A stretch of DNA of 64,000 nucleotides from Ramlibacter lithotrophicus (GTDB lineage: Bacteria > Pseudomonadota > Gammaproteobacteria > Burkholderiales > Burkholderiaceae_C). Below, one piece after another: positions 1 to 8,769 of this stretch (the stretch's first letter is position 1; the number at the start of each line of letters is the position of its first letter). The position numbers were made by a program, and so were the translations under genes. Under the pieces are notes generated by a model. It made no database searches. It was given only the letters and a program-made list of their open reading frames with translations, and had not been told where the DNA came from. Location: the NCBI RefSeq assembly GCF_012184415.1, contig NZ_VTOX01000004.1, positions 248,001 through 312,000 of the forward strand, written 5' to 3'.

Positions 1-881
1 TGGCTGTTGCCGCTTGCATAGGGCGTCGGCGCCACGCCGATGCACCCGGCGAGCTCGCGTCGGTTGGCAAACTGCCGCCAGCCGAAGACCTCGTGCGCGA
101 GTACACAGGCACCCCTGGCGCCGATGCCGACCAGGCGCATCAACTGCGCGACCGTGGGCTGCCGGGCGTCCTGCAGTTCCCGCTGGCGAGCCACTTCGAT
201 CTGGCGGACCTGCTCCTTGACCAGTCTCAGCCGCGTAAGTTCGCGCTCGATTTCCTCGCGTAGTCTTCGTCCGAGCTGCTCGCTGTGCTGCGACCACCAA
301 GTGGCCCAGTAGCGCCCGCCAATGGGCACGCTCGGACGAAGGTTGTGCAGCACCAGCAGCGAACGGATGCGACTGGTGTGCGCGGTACGCTCGTGCGTCA
401 GCCGTTCGAATTCGCGATGGTCACGTCGCTCGTCTTCCTGGCTTGCAGTGGGTTCGCGCAAGACCGACCATACGCGCTCGCCATGGTGGTGTCGCAGCAG
501 CATCGTCAGCAGCTTGTCGCCGTCGAGCCGATCGGTCTTGGCGCGCCGCGCTCGCCGATTGACTTCGATGCTGGCCGCGTCGACAACGATGTTGTCCACG
601 CCCAACCCGGTGAGCCACCGATGCAGCCACCAGCCATCGCGACCCGCTTCGTAGCAACTGTGCACCTGTGCGCGCGCCGACGTCTTGAACCGCTTGCCGG
701 CACGCGCGATGCAATCGGCCACGCCGGCTTGGTCGCCGGCGGCCACCGTGTGACGACTGGCAGTACCGCCGCCGTCGCCGAAGGTCAACTTCCAGCTCTT
801 GTCGCCAAGCTCAAAGCTCATATGCAGGTCGCCCGGCTTGGCCGTATCCTTCCGATGTAGGGCTGCTCGCGTCGTAGACAT
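1..881 (-). CDS. IS110-family transposase, 3' end beyond window
   Basis: Transposase of an IS110-type insertion sequence, about 293 residues visible; the reading frame is open to the left edge, so the C-terminus is missing. The ATG is at 881. The N-terminal RuvC-like DEDD domain is recognisable by CYEAGRDGWW (about residue 80) and KTDRLDGDKL (about residue 120). A helical region follows, then the start of the helix-hairpin-helix Transposase_20 domain (VGIGARGACVLAHEVFGW and the GVAPTPYASGNS motif). IS110 elements insert without terminal inverted repeats, so the exact edge cannot be drawn. The upstream end lies between this start and the IS66 remnant at 936, which suggests IS110 inserted into or beside IS66. 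The family call is firm. Confidence 0.9.
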   Translation of the reverse strand, partial: MSTTRAALHRKDTAKPGDLHMSFELGDKSWKLTFGDGGGTASRHTVAAGDQAGVADCIARAGKRFKTSARAQVHSCYEAGRDGWWLHRWLTGLGVDNIVVDAASIEVNRRARRAKTDRLDGDKLLTMLLRHHHGERVWSVLREPTASQEDERRDHREFERLTHERTAHTSRIRSLLVLHNLRPSVPIGGRYWATWWSQHSEQLGRRLREEIERELTRLRLVKEQVRQIEVARQRELQDARQPTVAQLMRLVGIGARGACVLAHEVFGWRQFANRRELAGCIGVAPTPYASGNS

Positions 882-935
882 TTCCAAGCTCCTTTCGAAC
901 AAACGGAACCCCTCGTTTTACCCCCAGCCCTACAT

Positions 936-1241
936 AGCATCTACAGCCTGAAGCGCTGGGGTGAACTCACGCACTTCGTCAGCGACGGGGACGTGTCGAT
1001 CTCGAACAACTGGGTTGAAAACCAGATCAGGCCGATCGCTCTTGGCCGGTCGAACTGGCTGTTCGCGGGTAGCCTGCGTGCGGGCAAGCGCGCAGCCGCG
1101 ATCATGAGCTTGCTGCACTCGGCGCGCATCAACGGGCACGAACCCTACGCGTACCTCAAGGACGTGCTGGAACGCTTGCCGACCCACCAGGCCAGCCGCA
1201 TCGAAGAACTCCTACCGCACCGCTGGTCGCCGGCCGCCTGA
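936..1241 (+). pseudogene. IS66-family transposase (TnpC) C-terminal remnant
   Basis: About 101 codons are left of a roughly 500-residue IS66 transposase. The frame begins without a start codon next to the IS110 copy and reads YSLKRWGEL, then NNWVENQIRPIALGRSNWLF and LRAGKRAAAIMSLLHSARINGH, ending HRWSPAA. This is the conserved C-terminal part of TnpC with the last catalytic Glu (in WVENQ) and the C-terminal helical tail. No tnpA or tnpB accessory genes are visible. The missing 5' portion was probably removed or displaced by the IS110 insertion. It is non-functional by itself. Confidence 0.88.
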
Positions 1242-1305
1242 TTGCCGTCGCTGACTACGCCCTGGCGGTGAAGGTGACTTCGCCGGACGCGTACGGAGGC
1301 ATGGC

Positions 1306-1560
1306 GTGGACACAGGCGACATCGACTACCTGATATACGTTGACCACCCGGATTGGACGAGAGAAATGGGCGACTGGCGCAGCTACATATCGCCCGAATT
1401 GCGCGAGATGTGGGAGACCTTTCTCTACGAACAGAAGTGGGTGATCGCCCAGAGCGTGGCGAAGATGATGGACGCGCTGTCTGCCTCTCATGCGACGTCA
1501 AGACCGCTTACAACGACTGACCGGGGGATCCTTGCTCTGTGTCGCCGCCGGGGCGCGTAG
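1306..1560 (+). CDS. hypothetical protein, 84 aa
   Basis: Short reading frame starting at GTG 1306 with a good Shine-Dalgarno (GGAGG, 1295-1299) at 6-nt spacing. The product is acidic in its first half with several aromatics (DYLIYVDHPDW, DWRSYISPELREMWETF) and Arg-rich at the end. I do not recognise a family. It lies between the IS66 remnant and the convergent TraG-like gene, so it could be a true small accessory gene or the start of a longer gene truncated by rearrangement. The last about 25 residues look less gene-like than the first 55. Low to moderate confidence. Confidence 0.4.
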   Translation: MDTGDIDYLIYVDHPDWTREMGDWRSYISPELREMWETFLYEQKWVIAQSVAKMMDALSASHATSRPLTTTDRGILALCRRRGA

Positions 1561-1604
1561 AAAAGGTCATACCTAAAACGATCTCCTCTTCAGGTCGTCG
1601 TCGC

Positions 1605-4298
1605 CTACGCATCTAAAGACCGTGCGACCACCGCCGCGATTGCCCGCCGCCGTGCGATCGCCTCTGTCGGGTCCGCCTGCGTGACTCGGCTGCGCACGGT
1701 GTACCCCTTCACCACCTTTTCCCTCGGCGCCTGGGTTTGCGGATAGCCATCCAGGAATGCGGGAAGGTCCTCCGGGAGCAGGAACGAAACGCGCTCGCGC
1801 TCGTTCTCCTCGAGAGCCTTCCCGACATGTATGGATAGGCTCTTTAAATGGCGGGCGTGCGATGCGAGCATGACGACATGCGTGAAGGGGTGCGCCAGGC
1901 ACTTTTCGATATTCCCGAGTTCGTGATCCTTCGTGGTCGTCACCGAGATTTCGAAGGCGAGCGCTATCTCTTCCCGGCGCAGGATGACATCCACCCGTCC
2001 GGCGCCATCGTGTATCGGCTCTTCGACGGACGCCCGGAAGCCGCGTTCCTCACCAAGTTCCTTGATGAGATGCTCGATGTACTTGTGCTTGACGCCACCA
2101 CCGCCTGCGTCCCGCTGTTGTACGGGGAGCGGTCGCGCTGGTGATCGCGTGATAACCACTTCGTCCCCCCGTTCCGGTACTGGCTGCGACGCGGCTTTTT
2201 CGGGAACAGGTGTCGGCGCTTCGGTGAGTGCTTGTGATGTACCGGTCGTGCCAGCTTCTGAAAGCCAGTCGCTCGGAGAGTCCGGCGCCCGCTCGGTAAC
2301 GACCGCGTCCTCTAAGTAGACAACCCCGTATTTCTGCCGCGACGCTTCGAGGAGCGCGTCGAAGTCACCGCTCGCGAGCTGCGGGAGGGATTCCAGATAC
2401 CCAAGCGGGATCGACAGTGAGACCGCTTGGTCGGTGATGTTCCGGGCAAAGCAGGCAAAGGACGTTTCCTGCTTGCCTTTCGTTTGTGAGAGGAGAAACT
2501 CCGGGGTAGCCCGAAACTCGGAAGCGAGTGCGCTTGCATCTTTCGCCGATAGGCCGCCAGCCAGCTTGATCGAGGTGTTGGCCATCACGCCGGCGCGCAC
2601 GCCCGGTTCCAGCTGGTCGAGATTCTGATGCGCGAAGGTGATCGCCCCTTTGTACTTGCGCACCTGCGCGAGCATCCGCGCAAGCGTGGTATCCACCACG
2701 CGTTCAGCTTCGTCGATGTACACGTACGTCGGTGTGCGTTCGTGCTTTGGAATGGCCGCACGGCGCATGAAGGCTTGGCCGAGGAGTGCGACGAACATGC
2801 GCGAGAAGATGGCGCACCCTTCTTCGCCGAGGAAGTCCTTGGCGGTGTTGATGAAGACGATGGACCCGTCCTGTAGCGACGAGAACAAGTCGACGCTATT
2901 CTTCGGCGCGCTCATCATCCGGTCGAGCGTTTGGTTCGCCAGGACTCCCCATAGCCTATTGAGGACCTGCTTCTTGGTCTCACTGAAGGCCTTGTCGAAG
3001 AAGCGCGTCTCGAAAAAGACCCGGGCGCTCCCCGAAAGCGTCTTCATGTGCGGACGGAACTTTTCGCCGTCTTCCATGAGCTCGCGGAGGGTGTGGATGT
3101 TCGCACCTGGAATCCGCATCATGAGAACCGCCAGGTAGCGGAAGACCAACCCTTGCTTCTGAGTGAGTTCGGCACCAAGAAGCCCGCCGAAGAAGAAGTC
3201 GAAGAGTTCGACCGTGTTATTAAGGATGGTCTCGTGCGCGACCGCATCCGCCCGGCCGCCGGCAGAGAGGTCTACGTCGAAGAGATTGAGGCCGACTGGC
3301 CGGACGAGATCCGTCGGGTCGATGTAGATGAAGCGCTCACGAAGTGTCGGGTCGGCGAAATAGTCGCTGTGCATGAGCGCTTGGAGCAGATCGCCCTGGC
3401 TGTCCATGACGACCACAGACCGTTTGTCCGTGATCGCTTCCTTCAGGTCGCCGGCAATGAGAAATTGAAGCGTCTGGGTCTTGCCGTGGCCGCTGCCGGC
3501 CACGACGTGCGTATGCTCGAAGCGCACCGCCTCCGGAATGTGGAGGGGGATGTCCACGAAGAAGACGTCGAGGAAGGGCGTCCCGGCGAGGTAGAGCCGG
3601 AGTATCGTCGCGTCATCACCGCGACAGTCTTCCGGCATGACGAAGTTCTTGTTGGTAGTGTAGCGATCCTCAAGCGGGATGTTCGAGGCATTCGCCAGGT
3701 TCATGAGCAGCCGGTCACGGAGTTCGTCGAAGAGCTTGTCGTTTACCAGGTCTTTGGCGAACACCGTCGCAATGATCTTGTGGACGAGAACCGGGATGCC
3801 CTTCACATACGTATAGAGCGGCGCCGTCGGTGAAAGCCTCGAGTACTCTTCGAAATCGCCCTGCTCGTCAGGGTCGACGAAGGCCTGCTCTGGGAACTCT
3901 GCGTAGAGCGCCCCGAGGATCGCGACCATCGCTTCCTTCCACTTCCCAAGGAAGTAGCGCTCGTCTCCATACATCCGTATGGCCGCGCGGAGCCCATTCC
4001 GATACTCGGCGGCATCGGCGAGCGAGAGATTGGCGATGTCATCGGTGAATGCCATGCCGAGCGGCTCGTGCGCGAAGAGGCGCTCAACGAGGGCAAAGAC
4101 CGGCTGCCCGATGCGCATGCCAAACGTCGCCTCGTGGCGCGCACCGGCCTCTTCCAGGACGGAGATGAGGAATTCGATTCCCGCATCGGCGTCAGGAAGC
4201 GAACTTTGCTCCCTGAGAGCCTCTGCCTGGGCCAGGAGGACGCGCGTTTCACTGTCCTCCCTCGGCGGTGTCCGAAGGAAGGAGGACAGGAAGCTCAT
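1605..4298 (-). CDS. VirD4/TraG-like P-loop ATPase with C-terminal nuclease-like domain
   Basis: 897-residue protein of the type IV secretion coupling-protein/HerA-FtsK group, expected to move or handle DNA. Residues 1-255 are a family-specific N-terminal region without clear membrane segments. The Walker A is GSGHGKT (about 268-274), the first Walker-B-like strand VVVMDSQGD (about 296-303) and the second YVYIDEAERV (about 525). The QNLDQLEPGVRAGVMANTS region is typical of TraG/TraD C-terminal recognition folds. After a Pro/Ala-rich linker (about 660-730) the last 170 residues contain GRVDVILRREEIALAFEIS, which resembles a PD-(D/E)xK nuclease core but with Ser where Lys is usual. The start overlaps the upstream gene by 4 nt (ATGA), so the two are co-translated. 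Divergent to the ATPase at 4700. No relaxase was found nearby. Confidence 0.8.
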   Translation of the reverse strand: MSFLSSFLRTPPREDSETRVLLAQAEALREQSSLPDADAGIEFLISVLEEAGARHEATFGMRIGQPVFALVERLFAHEPLGMAFTDDIANLSLADAAEYRNGLRAAIRMYGDERYFLGKWKEAMVAILGALYAEFPEQAFVDPDEQGDFEEYSRLSPTAPLYTYVKGIPVLVHKIIATVFAKDLVNDKLFDELRDRLLMNLANASNIPLEDRYTTNKNFVMPEDCRGDDATILRLYLAGTPFLDVFFVDIPLHIPEAVRFEHTHVVAGSGHGKTQTLQFLIAGDLKEAITDKRSVVVMDSQGDLLQALMHSDYFADPTLRERFIYIDPTDLVRPVGLNLFDVDLSAGGRADAVAHETILNNTVELFDFFFGGLLGAELTQKQGLVFRYLAVLMMRIPGANIHTLRELMEDGEKFRPHMKTLSGSARVFFETRFFDKAFSETKKQVLNRLWGVLANQTLDRMMSAPKNSVDLFSSLQDGSIVFINTAKDFLGEEGCAIFSRMFVALLGQAFMRRAAIPKHERTPTYVYIDEAERVVDTTLARMLAQVRKYKGAITFAHQNLDQLEPGVRAGVMANTSIKLAGGLSAKDASALASEFRATPEFLLSQTKGKQETSFACFARNITDQAVSLSIPLGYLESLPQLASGDFDALLEASRQKYGVVYLEDAVVTERAPDSPSDWLSEAGTTGTSQALTEAPTPVPEKAASQPVPERGDEVVITRSPARPLPVQQRDAGGGGVKHKYIEHLIKELGEERGFRASVEEPIHDGAGRVDVILRREEIALAFEISVTTTKDHELGNIEKCLAHPFTHVVMLASHARHLKSLSIHVGKALEENERERVSFLLPEDLPAFLDGYPQTQAPREKVVKGYTVRSRVTQADPTEAIARRRAIAAVVARSLDA

Positions 4299-4672
4299 TC
4301 GTCGGTGAAGGTGAGGACCGTCTCGCCCCCGAACGATGCGGCCGCGCGCAGCATCTTGTGGAAGGCCTTGGCAGCATCCGTCAGCTGCTCCTCGGCGTCG
4401 AGGATCTCCAGGATGTCCTTGGCCTCAATGGTCTTGCCATCGACCAGGTCGCGCACCTGGATGCGCGGAACCATGAAGCGGTGCCTGGCGAGCGACATGA
4501 AGCTTCCGGGGTCCGGGCGCTCGCCTTGCTTTTCGTACAGGATGGTTTCGCCCATCTTGTACTTCTTCACTGCGGCAGATTCCTGCTCTGTCAGCTTGGC
4601 TCTGGCAGTGAGCTGGAACTTGATGCCGCCCAACATGCCGCCGGCTTGTTCACGCGTAAGCAGTAGCTCCAT
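4295..4672 (-). CDS. small protein co-transcribed with the VirD4-like ATPase
   Basis: 125 residues, soluble, no recognised domain. It has charged helical segments (LTEQESAAVKKYKMGETILY; EILDAEEQLTDAAKAFHKML) and no signal peptide or membrane span. The stop codon overlaps the ATG of the downstream 897-residue ATPase in an ATGA, which argues for a partner or adaptor of that ATPase. The divergent promoter region for this gene and the ATPase at 4700 is only about 27 nt, so regulatory elements must sit inside one of the two genes. Reading frame real; function unknown. Confidence 0.7.
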   Translation of the reverse strand: MELLLTREQAGGMLGGIKFQLTARAKLTEQESAAVKKYKMGETILYEKQGERPDPGSFMSLARHRFMVPRIQVRDLVDGKTIEAKDILEILDAEEQLTDAAKAFHKMLRAAASFGGETVLTFTDE

Positions 4673-4699
4673 GCAGTCCCCTCGAGAGTTGCGGGGAAG

Positions 4700-5950
4700 A
4701 TGCTACTCGCCTTCCAGGCACATGTCACCCTCTCTGTGGAGGATGGGCGCGATGCTACGGTGGGCGATATGGACCCAGAGAAGGAAACGGTCAGCTACGT
4801 GGGAGAGACGGCCGGCAGGCTCCCGCATAAGGTGTTCGGCATCCGCCAAGCCGACCGGGCTTTTCACATGCACATCATCGGAAAGACCGGCACCGGGAAG
4901 ACGACGCTTCTGGAGAATCTCCTGCGCCAGGACATCGATGCCGGCCGCGGCCTCACGCTCATCGATCCTCACGGTGACTTGGCCGAGAGGATCTCAGGCT
5001 ACGCGAAGGCATCCGGCCGCAGCGACCTGATCTACCTCGATGCCGCCGATCCCGAGGCGCCGTACGGCTACAACCCGCTCAAACGCATCGCTGACCACTA
5101 CATCCCGCTTGCCGTCTCCGGGCTCCTGGAGACATTCAAGAAGCGCTTCGCAGACGCGTGGGGTGTCCGCATGGAGCACGTCTTGAGAAACGCGCTCTAT
5201 GCGGTTCTGGATACCGGAGGGGGCACGCTCCCGGACATCCTCAAGCTCCTCGCCGACAAGGACCACCGGAAGGATCTCGCCAAACGCATCCGAAACGAGA
5301 CGGTGCGCGAGTTCTGGCAGAAGGAATTTCCGAACTATTCCGACCGGTACCGCGTCGAGTCCCTGGCTCCCATCCAAAACAAGTTGGGCGCATTCCTGGC
5401 CGACCCGCGCGTTCGCCGGCTTCTGACAGAGGCGCCCCAGGAACTGTCATTCAGACGAATCATGGACCAAGGGGGCGTGCTCATCGTGAACCTGGCCCGC
5501 GGAAAGCTCGGCGAGGACAGCTCCTCGCTTCTTGGGGCGCTCTTTGTGACGAGCGTCGCGCTCGCTGCCTATTCCCGGGCAAGCATGCCGGAGGCAAAGC
5601 GCCTGACCCACTACCTCTACGCCGACGAGTTCCAAAGCTTCACGACTACTGCCGTCGCCGACATGATCTCCGAGCTGCGCAAGTATGGTCTCCGGCTGGT
5701 CGTGGCCCACCAGCACTTCGACCAGCTGGAAGACGCGGTGAAGCACGCGATCCTCGGGAACGCCGGCACGCTCATACGCTTTCGCGTCGGCGCCGAGGAC
5801 GCGAAGCTCATCTCGCGCGAGTTCGCCGGCCTCGTCCCGGCGGAAGACCTAGTCACCTTGCCGAACTACACGGTCTATCTGCGTCTCATGATCGACGGCG
5901 AACCTTCAACGGCATTTCGGGCAAGGACGTTGTCCCCACAGCCTTCATGA
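4700..5950 (+). CDS. TraG/TraD-type conjugative coupling ATPase (short form)
   Basis: 416-residue P-loop ATPase of the VirD4/TraM-recognition group. The Walker A GKTGTGKT is at about 61-68 and [12 protein letters not shown], the Walker-B-type strand of this family, at about 88. A second acidic strand [10 protein letters not shown] (about 300) is followed by [19 protein letters not shown], the motif shared with TraG/TraD C-terminal domains. No transmembrane segments are visible, unlike full VirD4 proteins. ATG 4700 is assumed; an internal ATG at 4769 (MDPEKETV) is also possible because the Shine-Dalgarno for 4700 is poorly spaced. Followed by radC after 89 nt on the same strand. Likely part of the DNA-transfer or element-maintenance machinery. 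Confidence 0.82.
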   Translation: MLLAFQAHVTLSVEDGRDATVGDMDPEKETVSYVGETAGRLPHKVFGIRQADRAFHMHIIGKTGTGKTTLLENLLRQDIDAGRGLTLIDPHGDLAERISGYAKASGRSDLIYLDAADPEAPYGYNPLKRIADHYIPLAVSGLLETFKKRFADAWGVRMEHVLRNALYAVLDTGGGTLPDILKLLADKDHRKDLAKRIRNETVREFWQKEFPNYSDRYRVESLAPIQNKLGAFLADPRVRRLLTEAPQELSFRRIMDQGGVLIVNLARGKLGEDSSSLLGALFVTSVALAAYSRASMPEAKRLTHYLYADEFQSFTTTAVADMISELRKYGLRLVVAHQHFDQLEDAVKHAILGNAGTLIRFRVGAEDAKLISREFAGLVPAEDLVTLPNYTVYLRLMIDGEPSTAFRARTLSPQPS

Positions 5951-6039
5951 AAAGTGCCGAGGAGGCACAAAGTTGCTCCTACTGCAGGACCTGCTACCTT
6001 GAGAAACTGACAGCGGTTGTTCTTCACACAGGAGCTGTC

Positions 6040-6606
6040 ATGGAAGACATTGAAAGAATGTCTTCGCGTGACCTCCTGGCGGAGCTCATAGGCGAAGACG
6101 AAGCAGAGAGGATCTACACCGGGTCGCTTCTGAAGCTGGTGGACTTCGGTCGCCCACGTCGCGAGTTGCGAACGATGTTCGTGGCTCGCGAGCTGTGGGA
6201 GCGTATCTACCGCCAGGACCTGACCGAGCGGGAAGTGTTCGCGTCACCGGAGGCTGTGAAAGGCTTTCTGTCGACGATCTACGTGCAGAAACCGCACGAG
6301 GTCTTCATGGTTCTTTTTCTCGATGCGCAGAACCGCCTCATCGTTGCGGAGGAAATGTTCCGCGGCACACTGACCCAGACAAGCGTGTACCCGCGAGAGG
6401 TCGTGATTCGAGCCCTGGAGCATCGTGCTGCCGCGGTGATCTTGTCGCACAACCATCCGAGTGGCACCACGCAGCCAAGCCGTGCCGACGAAGCGCTGAC
6501 GCAGACGCTCAAATCGGCGCTGGCGCTCGTTGACGTGCGGGTGCTTGATCACGTGATATGGGCGGCCGGTGAATCGGTCAGCCTTGCTGAACGCGGACTC
6601 CTCTAA
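6040..6606 (+). CDS. radC: RadC/JAB-domain protein
   Basis: 188 residues with the JAB1/MPN+ metal-binding motif [15 protein letters not shown] (His137, His139, Asp150), the hallmark of the RadC family. Start at ATG 6040 with GGAGCT 9-4 nt upstream. The N-terminal UPF0758 helix-hairpin-helix part is replaced by a different about 70-residue segment, as in many copies on mobile elements. The biochemical role of RadC proteins is unsettled; they are common beside integrative elements and phage-type defence genes. Downstream is a strong hairpin terminator shared with the convergent operon. Confidence 0.88.
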   Translation: MEDIERMSSRDLLAELIGEDEAERIYTGSLLKLVDFGRPRRELRTMFVARELWERIYRQDLTEREVFASPEAVKGFLSTIYVQKPHEVFMVLFLDAQNRLIVAEEMFRGTLTQTSVYPREVVIRALEHRAAAVILSHNHPSGTTQPSRADEALTQTLKSALALVDVRVLDHVIWAAGESVSLAERGLL

Positions 6607-6631
6607 AGCCACCCCATTGGGGGTGGCTTTT
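6605..6631. terminator. bidirectional intrinsic terminator
   Basis: Inverted repeat AAAGCCACCCC / GGGGTGGCTTT with a short ATTG loop, followed by T on the plus strand and preceded by A residues, so it can terminate in both directions. It separates radC (+) from the CYTH-ended operon (-). Confidence 0.85.
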
Positions 6632-6656
6632 CTCCGAGCCGACGTGATGCCACGTA

Positions 6657-7175
6657 TTAGCGTTCAGAGTTTGGTAGCAGATCAAGATAGGCGCCCTCGA
6701 GAAGCTGGGACTGGTGAATACCCAGACGTTCCAGCAGCCGGTACGCTTCCTGTACGCCGGTGGGACTAGGCTCCCCCTTGGCGAGTACGACTTCAAGCTC
6801 AACGAAGTGACCGAGACCCTCAACTCGGTCCAGGTGCACGCGCGTTCTTCCCACCAGGAACAGGGTGCGCAGTTTCCTGATCCGACCCGCCTCACCGTAC
6901 GCCGACGAAAGGGCCTCCCGCAGCGATTCCGGAGAACTCGTGGGGGATAGGACGTAAGCGGACTCTTTTGGCCCCTTGACGTCTGCACGGCGATAAAAAA
7001 TTAGCTCACCGGTTCCATCTGCAAAGGTGCGGATCTTCAGTCGTCCCGATCTGCACTGGAAGAAAATGTCATCCTGATGAATCTCGCTTGGTCCATCAGT
7101 TGCAATGGCGGCAACTTTGGGGAATACCTCGCTAATATCTGGGACGCGCGCTTTGATTTCAACGTTGCGTTGCAC
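6657..7175 (-). CDS. CYTH-domain protein (class IV adenylate cyclase-like)
   Basis: 172 residues. Begins MQRNVEIKARV, the variant ExK signature of CYTH triphosphate-tunnel proteins, followed by alternating charged beta strands (GRLKIRTFADGTGELIFYRR; RTRVHLDRVEGLGHFVELEV) that line the tunnel. Family members hydrolyse or cyclise nucleoside or other triphosphates with divalent metals; the exact substrate cannot be read here. It is the last gene of a six-gene minus-strand operon, 33 nt after the second permease. In that context it might supply a nucleotide signal, hydrolyse a triphosphate, or modify a product, but all of that is inference. Full length for the family. Confidence 0.85.
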   Translation of the reverse strand: MQRNVEIKARVPDISEVFPKVAAIATDGPSEIHQDDIFFQCRSGRLKIRTFADGTGELIFYRRADVKGPKESAYVLSPTSSPESLREALSSAYGEAGRIRKLRTLFLVGRTRVHLDRVEGLGHFVELEVVLAKGEPSPTGVQEAYRLLERLGIHQSQLLEGAYLDLLPNSER

Positions 7176-7208
7176 GGCCGATTACTCGACGAATTGCGCA
7201 AAAATGAA

Positions 7209-7928
7209 TCATGAATTCTGACGATGAGTACGGGAACTCATCGGATGCTTGCCAAGAAGCTGGAAGAGTGTCGCGAACAACACAAGGTACGCGAGTAAGG
7301 CTAAACTTATGAGCGTCGGGGAAAATAGGAATTGTTCTTTCCCGCGCACAAGCAACGTGCCGAGGTTCAGATCTGTTCTGTTGCCGACGCCCAACAGGCC
7401 TATGGCTCCGTCTACCGCGATGCCGCTCCCGACAATCTGTAACGCTAGCGGTCGCAAGAGCGCCGTGCTATTTGGCAAGATATGCCGAAACACAATGCCC
7501 ATCTTCGATACGCCGAGGCATCGGGCTGCAACTACGAAATCAAGACGACTGATGCGATTTAGCTCCGTCATGACAAGCCGAGTCACGGACGGTGTAGCGA
7601 CGATGGCGAAGGCCAATAGCGGAACTAGGTGCCGAGGCTGAATAACCACGACGACTACAACTAGCACCCACAGGAGGGATGGAATGGCGTCGAAAAGGTC
7701 GGCGACAAAGCGAACCCCGCGCTCGAAAGATTTCCCCTCAAGGACGAACGCCGCCAAAGAGAGGAGTATTGCGACGCCGACGACAACCACCACGATCGCC
7801 ACACCTTTGATGCTAGAGAGGGCCAGCGCCTGCAGCGTGGTGACGCCAATACTTCGCCCAAATTCATCGCTACCGGGGACGAGCAGCGCCAGCAAGAACG
7901 TCAGCCAAAGACCGGCGGTAACCCGCAT
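7209..7928 (-). CDS. ABC transporter permease, DppC/OppC type
   Basis: 239-residue integral membrane protein with about five to six hydrophobic spans. The cytoplasmic loop DFVVAARCLGVSKMGIVFRHILPN is the EAA-type motif of peptide/nickel transporter permeases that docks onto the ABC ATPase. The start ATG at 7928 follows the stop of the preceding permease by one base (TGACATG), typical of translational coupling; a start at 7970 inside the previous gene is less likely. Usual DppC proteins are about 280-300 residues, so the cytoplasmic N-terminus is short here. No ATPase gene follows; a CYTH gene does. Confidence 0.85.
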   Translation of the reverse strand: MRVTAGLWLTFLLALLVPGSDEFGRSIGVTTLQALALSSIKGVAIVVVVVGVAILLSLAAFVLEGKSFERGVRFVADLFDAIPSLLWVLVVVVVVIQPRHLVPLLAFAIVATPSVTRLVMTELNRISRLDFVVAARCLGVSKMGIVFRHILPNSTALLRPLALQIVGSGIAVDGAIGLLGVGNRTDLNLGTLLVRGKEQFLFSPTLISLALLAYLVLFATLFQLLGKHPMSSRTHRQNS

Positions 7929-7929
7929 G

Positions 7930-8769
7930 TCACTCAGGGAATTGAGCTCGAACCACTCGAGCTGTGACATGTACGCCGGCTACAACGATCGCATAAAACA
8001 CGACTAGGCCGAGCGCAAGATCGACATCGACCCGCTTTATCGCGCGTGCGGTCAATGACCCCAGCCCGCCTATTCCGACAAGCACCTCGACAAACAGGAG
8101 GGATGCGAATAGAGCTAGCGTCGCATTGTGTAGGGAGGGCAAGAGCTGATACAGCAGATTCTTGAGCAAGCGCTGCCGCACGCGCGTGGTCGAAGCGCCA
8201 AGCGCAAAATGCATGCGAACATGCTCGCTCCGAAGGTTTTCCTCCGTGATTCTGTAAGCTTGAGCACTCAGGAGCGCCAGCGGCGGTACCGCTAAAGCAA
8301 CCGAGGCGACCACGGTTGGGGCTGTCAGTAACGGTGCGACCGATAGAGAAAGAATCACCAGGAGTGAGATCGCGACATACGGGGGCAGGAAATTGACGTA
8401 GTTGGCAAGCAGTTCGCCATATCTGTCCGGCACTCCTTTGAAGCCGACCAACCAAACGCCGGCGGCGATCAGTACCGTGGCGACAGCCAGATGAGGAGCA
8501 CTTATAAGCGCGGCGTCAAGGATCTGCTCGCGCACCGGCAAATTATCTAGCGACCGCCCAAGGTCACCATGAATAAGATTGGCGAACTGAGTCGCATAGG
8601 AATTTGCATGGCTCAGGCGCCACTGCGCGAGCGCCTCTTGACTCCCAGCGTAAATTCCCAATCCTGAAAAGGAGGAGTCTGGAAGGACGGCGAGAAGGAA
8701 ATATACCAGGCCGTGAGCCGAGAAAACCAGCAAAATTGCCAGCAAACTCTCGCGAACCAGGATCTTCAC
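7930..8769 (-). CDS. ABC transporter permease, DppB/OppB type
   Basis: 279 residues with an N-terminal span (LAILLVFSAHGLVYFLLAVL), a periplasmic segment and a cluster of C-terminal spans. The loop EHVRMHFALGASTTRVRQRLLKNLLYQLLP matches the EAA docking motif in position though its sequence is divergent. DppB proteins are usually about 310-340 residues, so this copy is slightly short. The start overlaps the solute-binding protein stop by 4 nt (ATGA). With the adjacent DppC-type gene it would form a heterodimeric peptide-type importer channel that needs an ATPase from elsewhere. Confidence 0.84.
   Translation of the reverse strand: MKILVRESLLAILLVFSAHGLVYFLLAVLPDSSFSGLGIYAGSQEALAQWRLSHANSYATQFANLIHGDLGRSLDNLPVREQILDAALISAPHLAVATVLIAAGVWLVGFKGVPDRYGELLANYVNFLPPYVAISLLVILSLSVAPLLTAPTVVASVALAVPPLALLSAQAYRITEENLRSEHVRMHFALGASTTRVRQRLLKNLLYQLLPSLHNATLALFASLLFVEVLVGIGGLGSLTARAIKRVDVDLALGLVVFYAIVVAGVHVTARVVRAQFPE

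Noticed and set aside
3048-3833. 261-codon plus-strand frame within the VirD4-like gene
   Set aside because: Lies wholly inside a gene with clear Walker motifs; the product has no recognisable domain.
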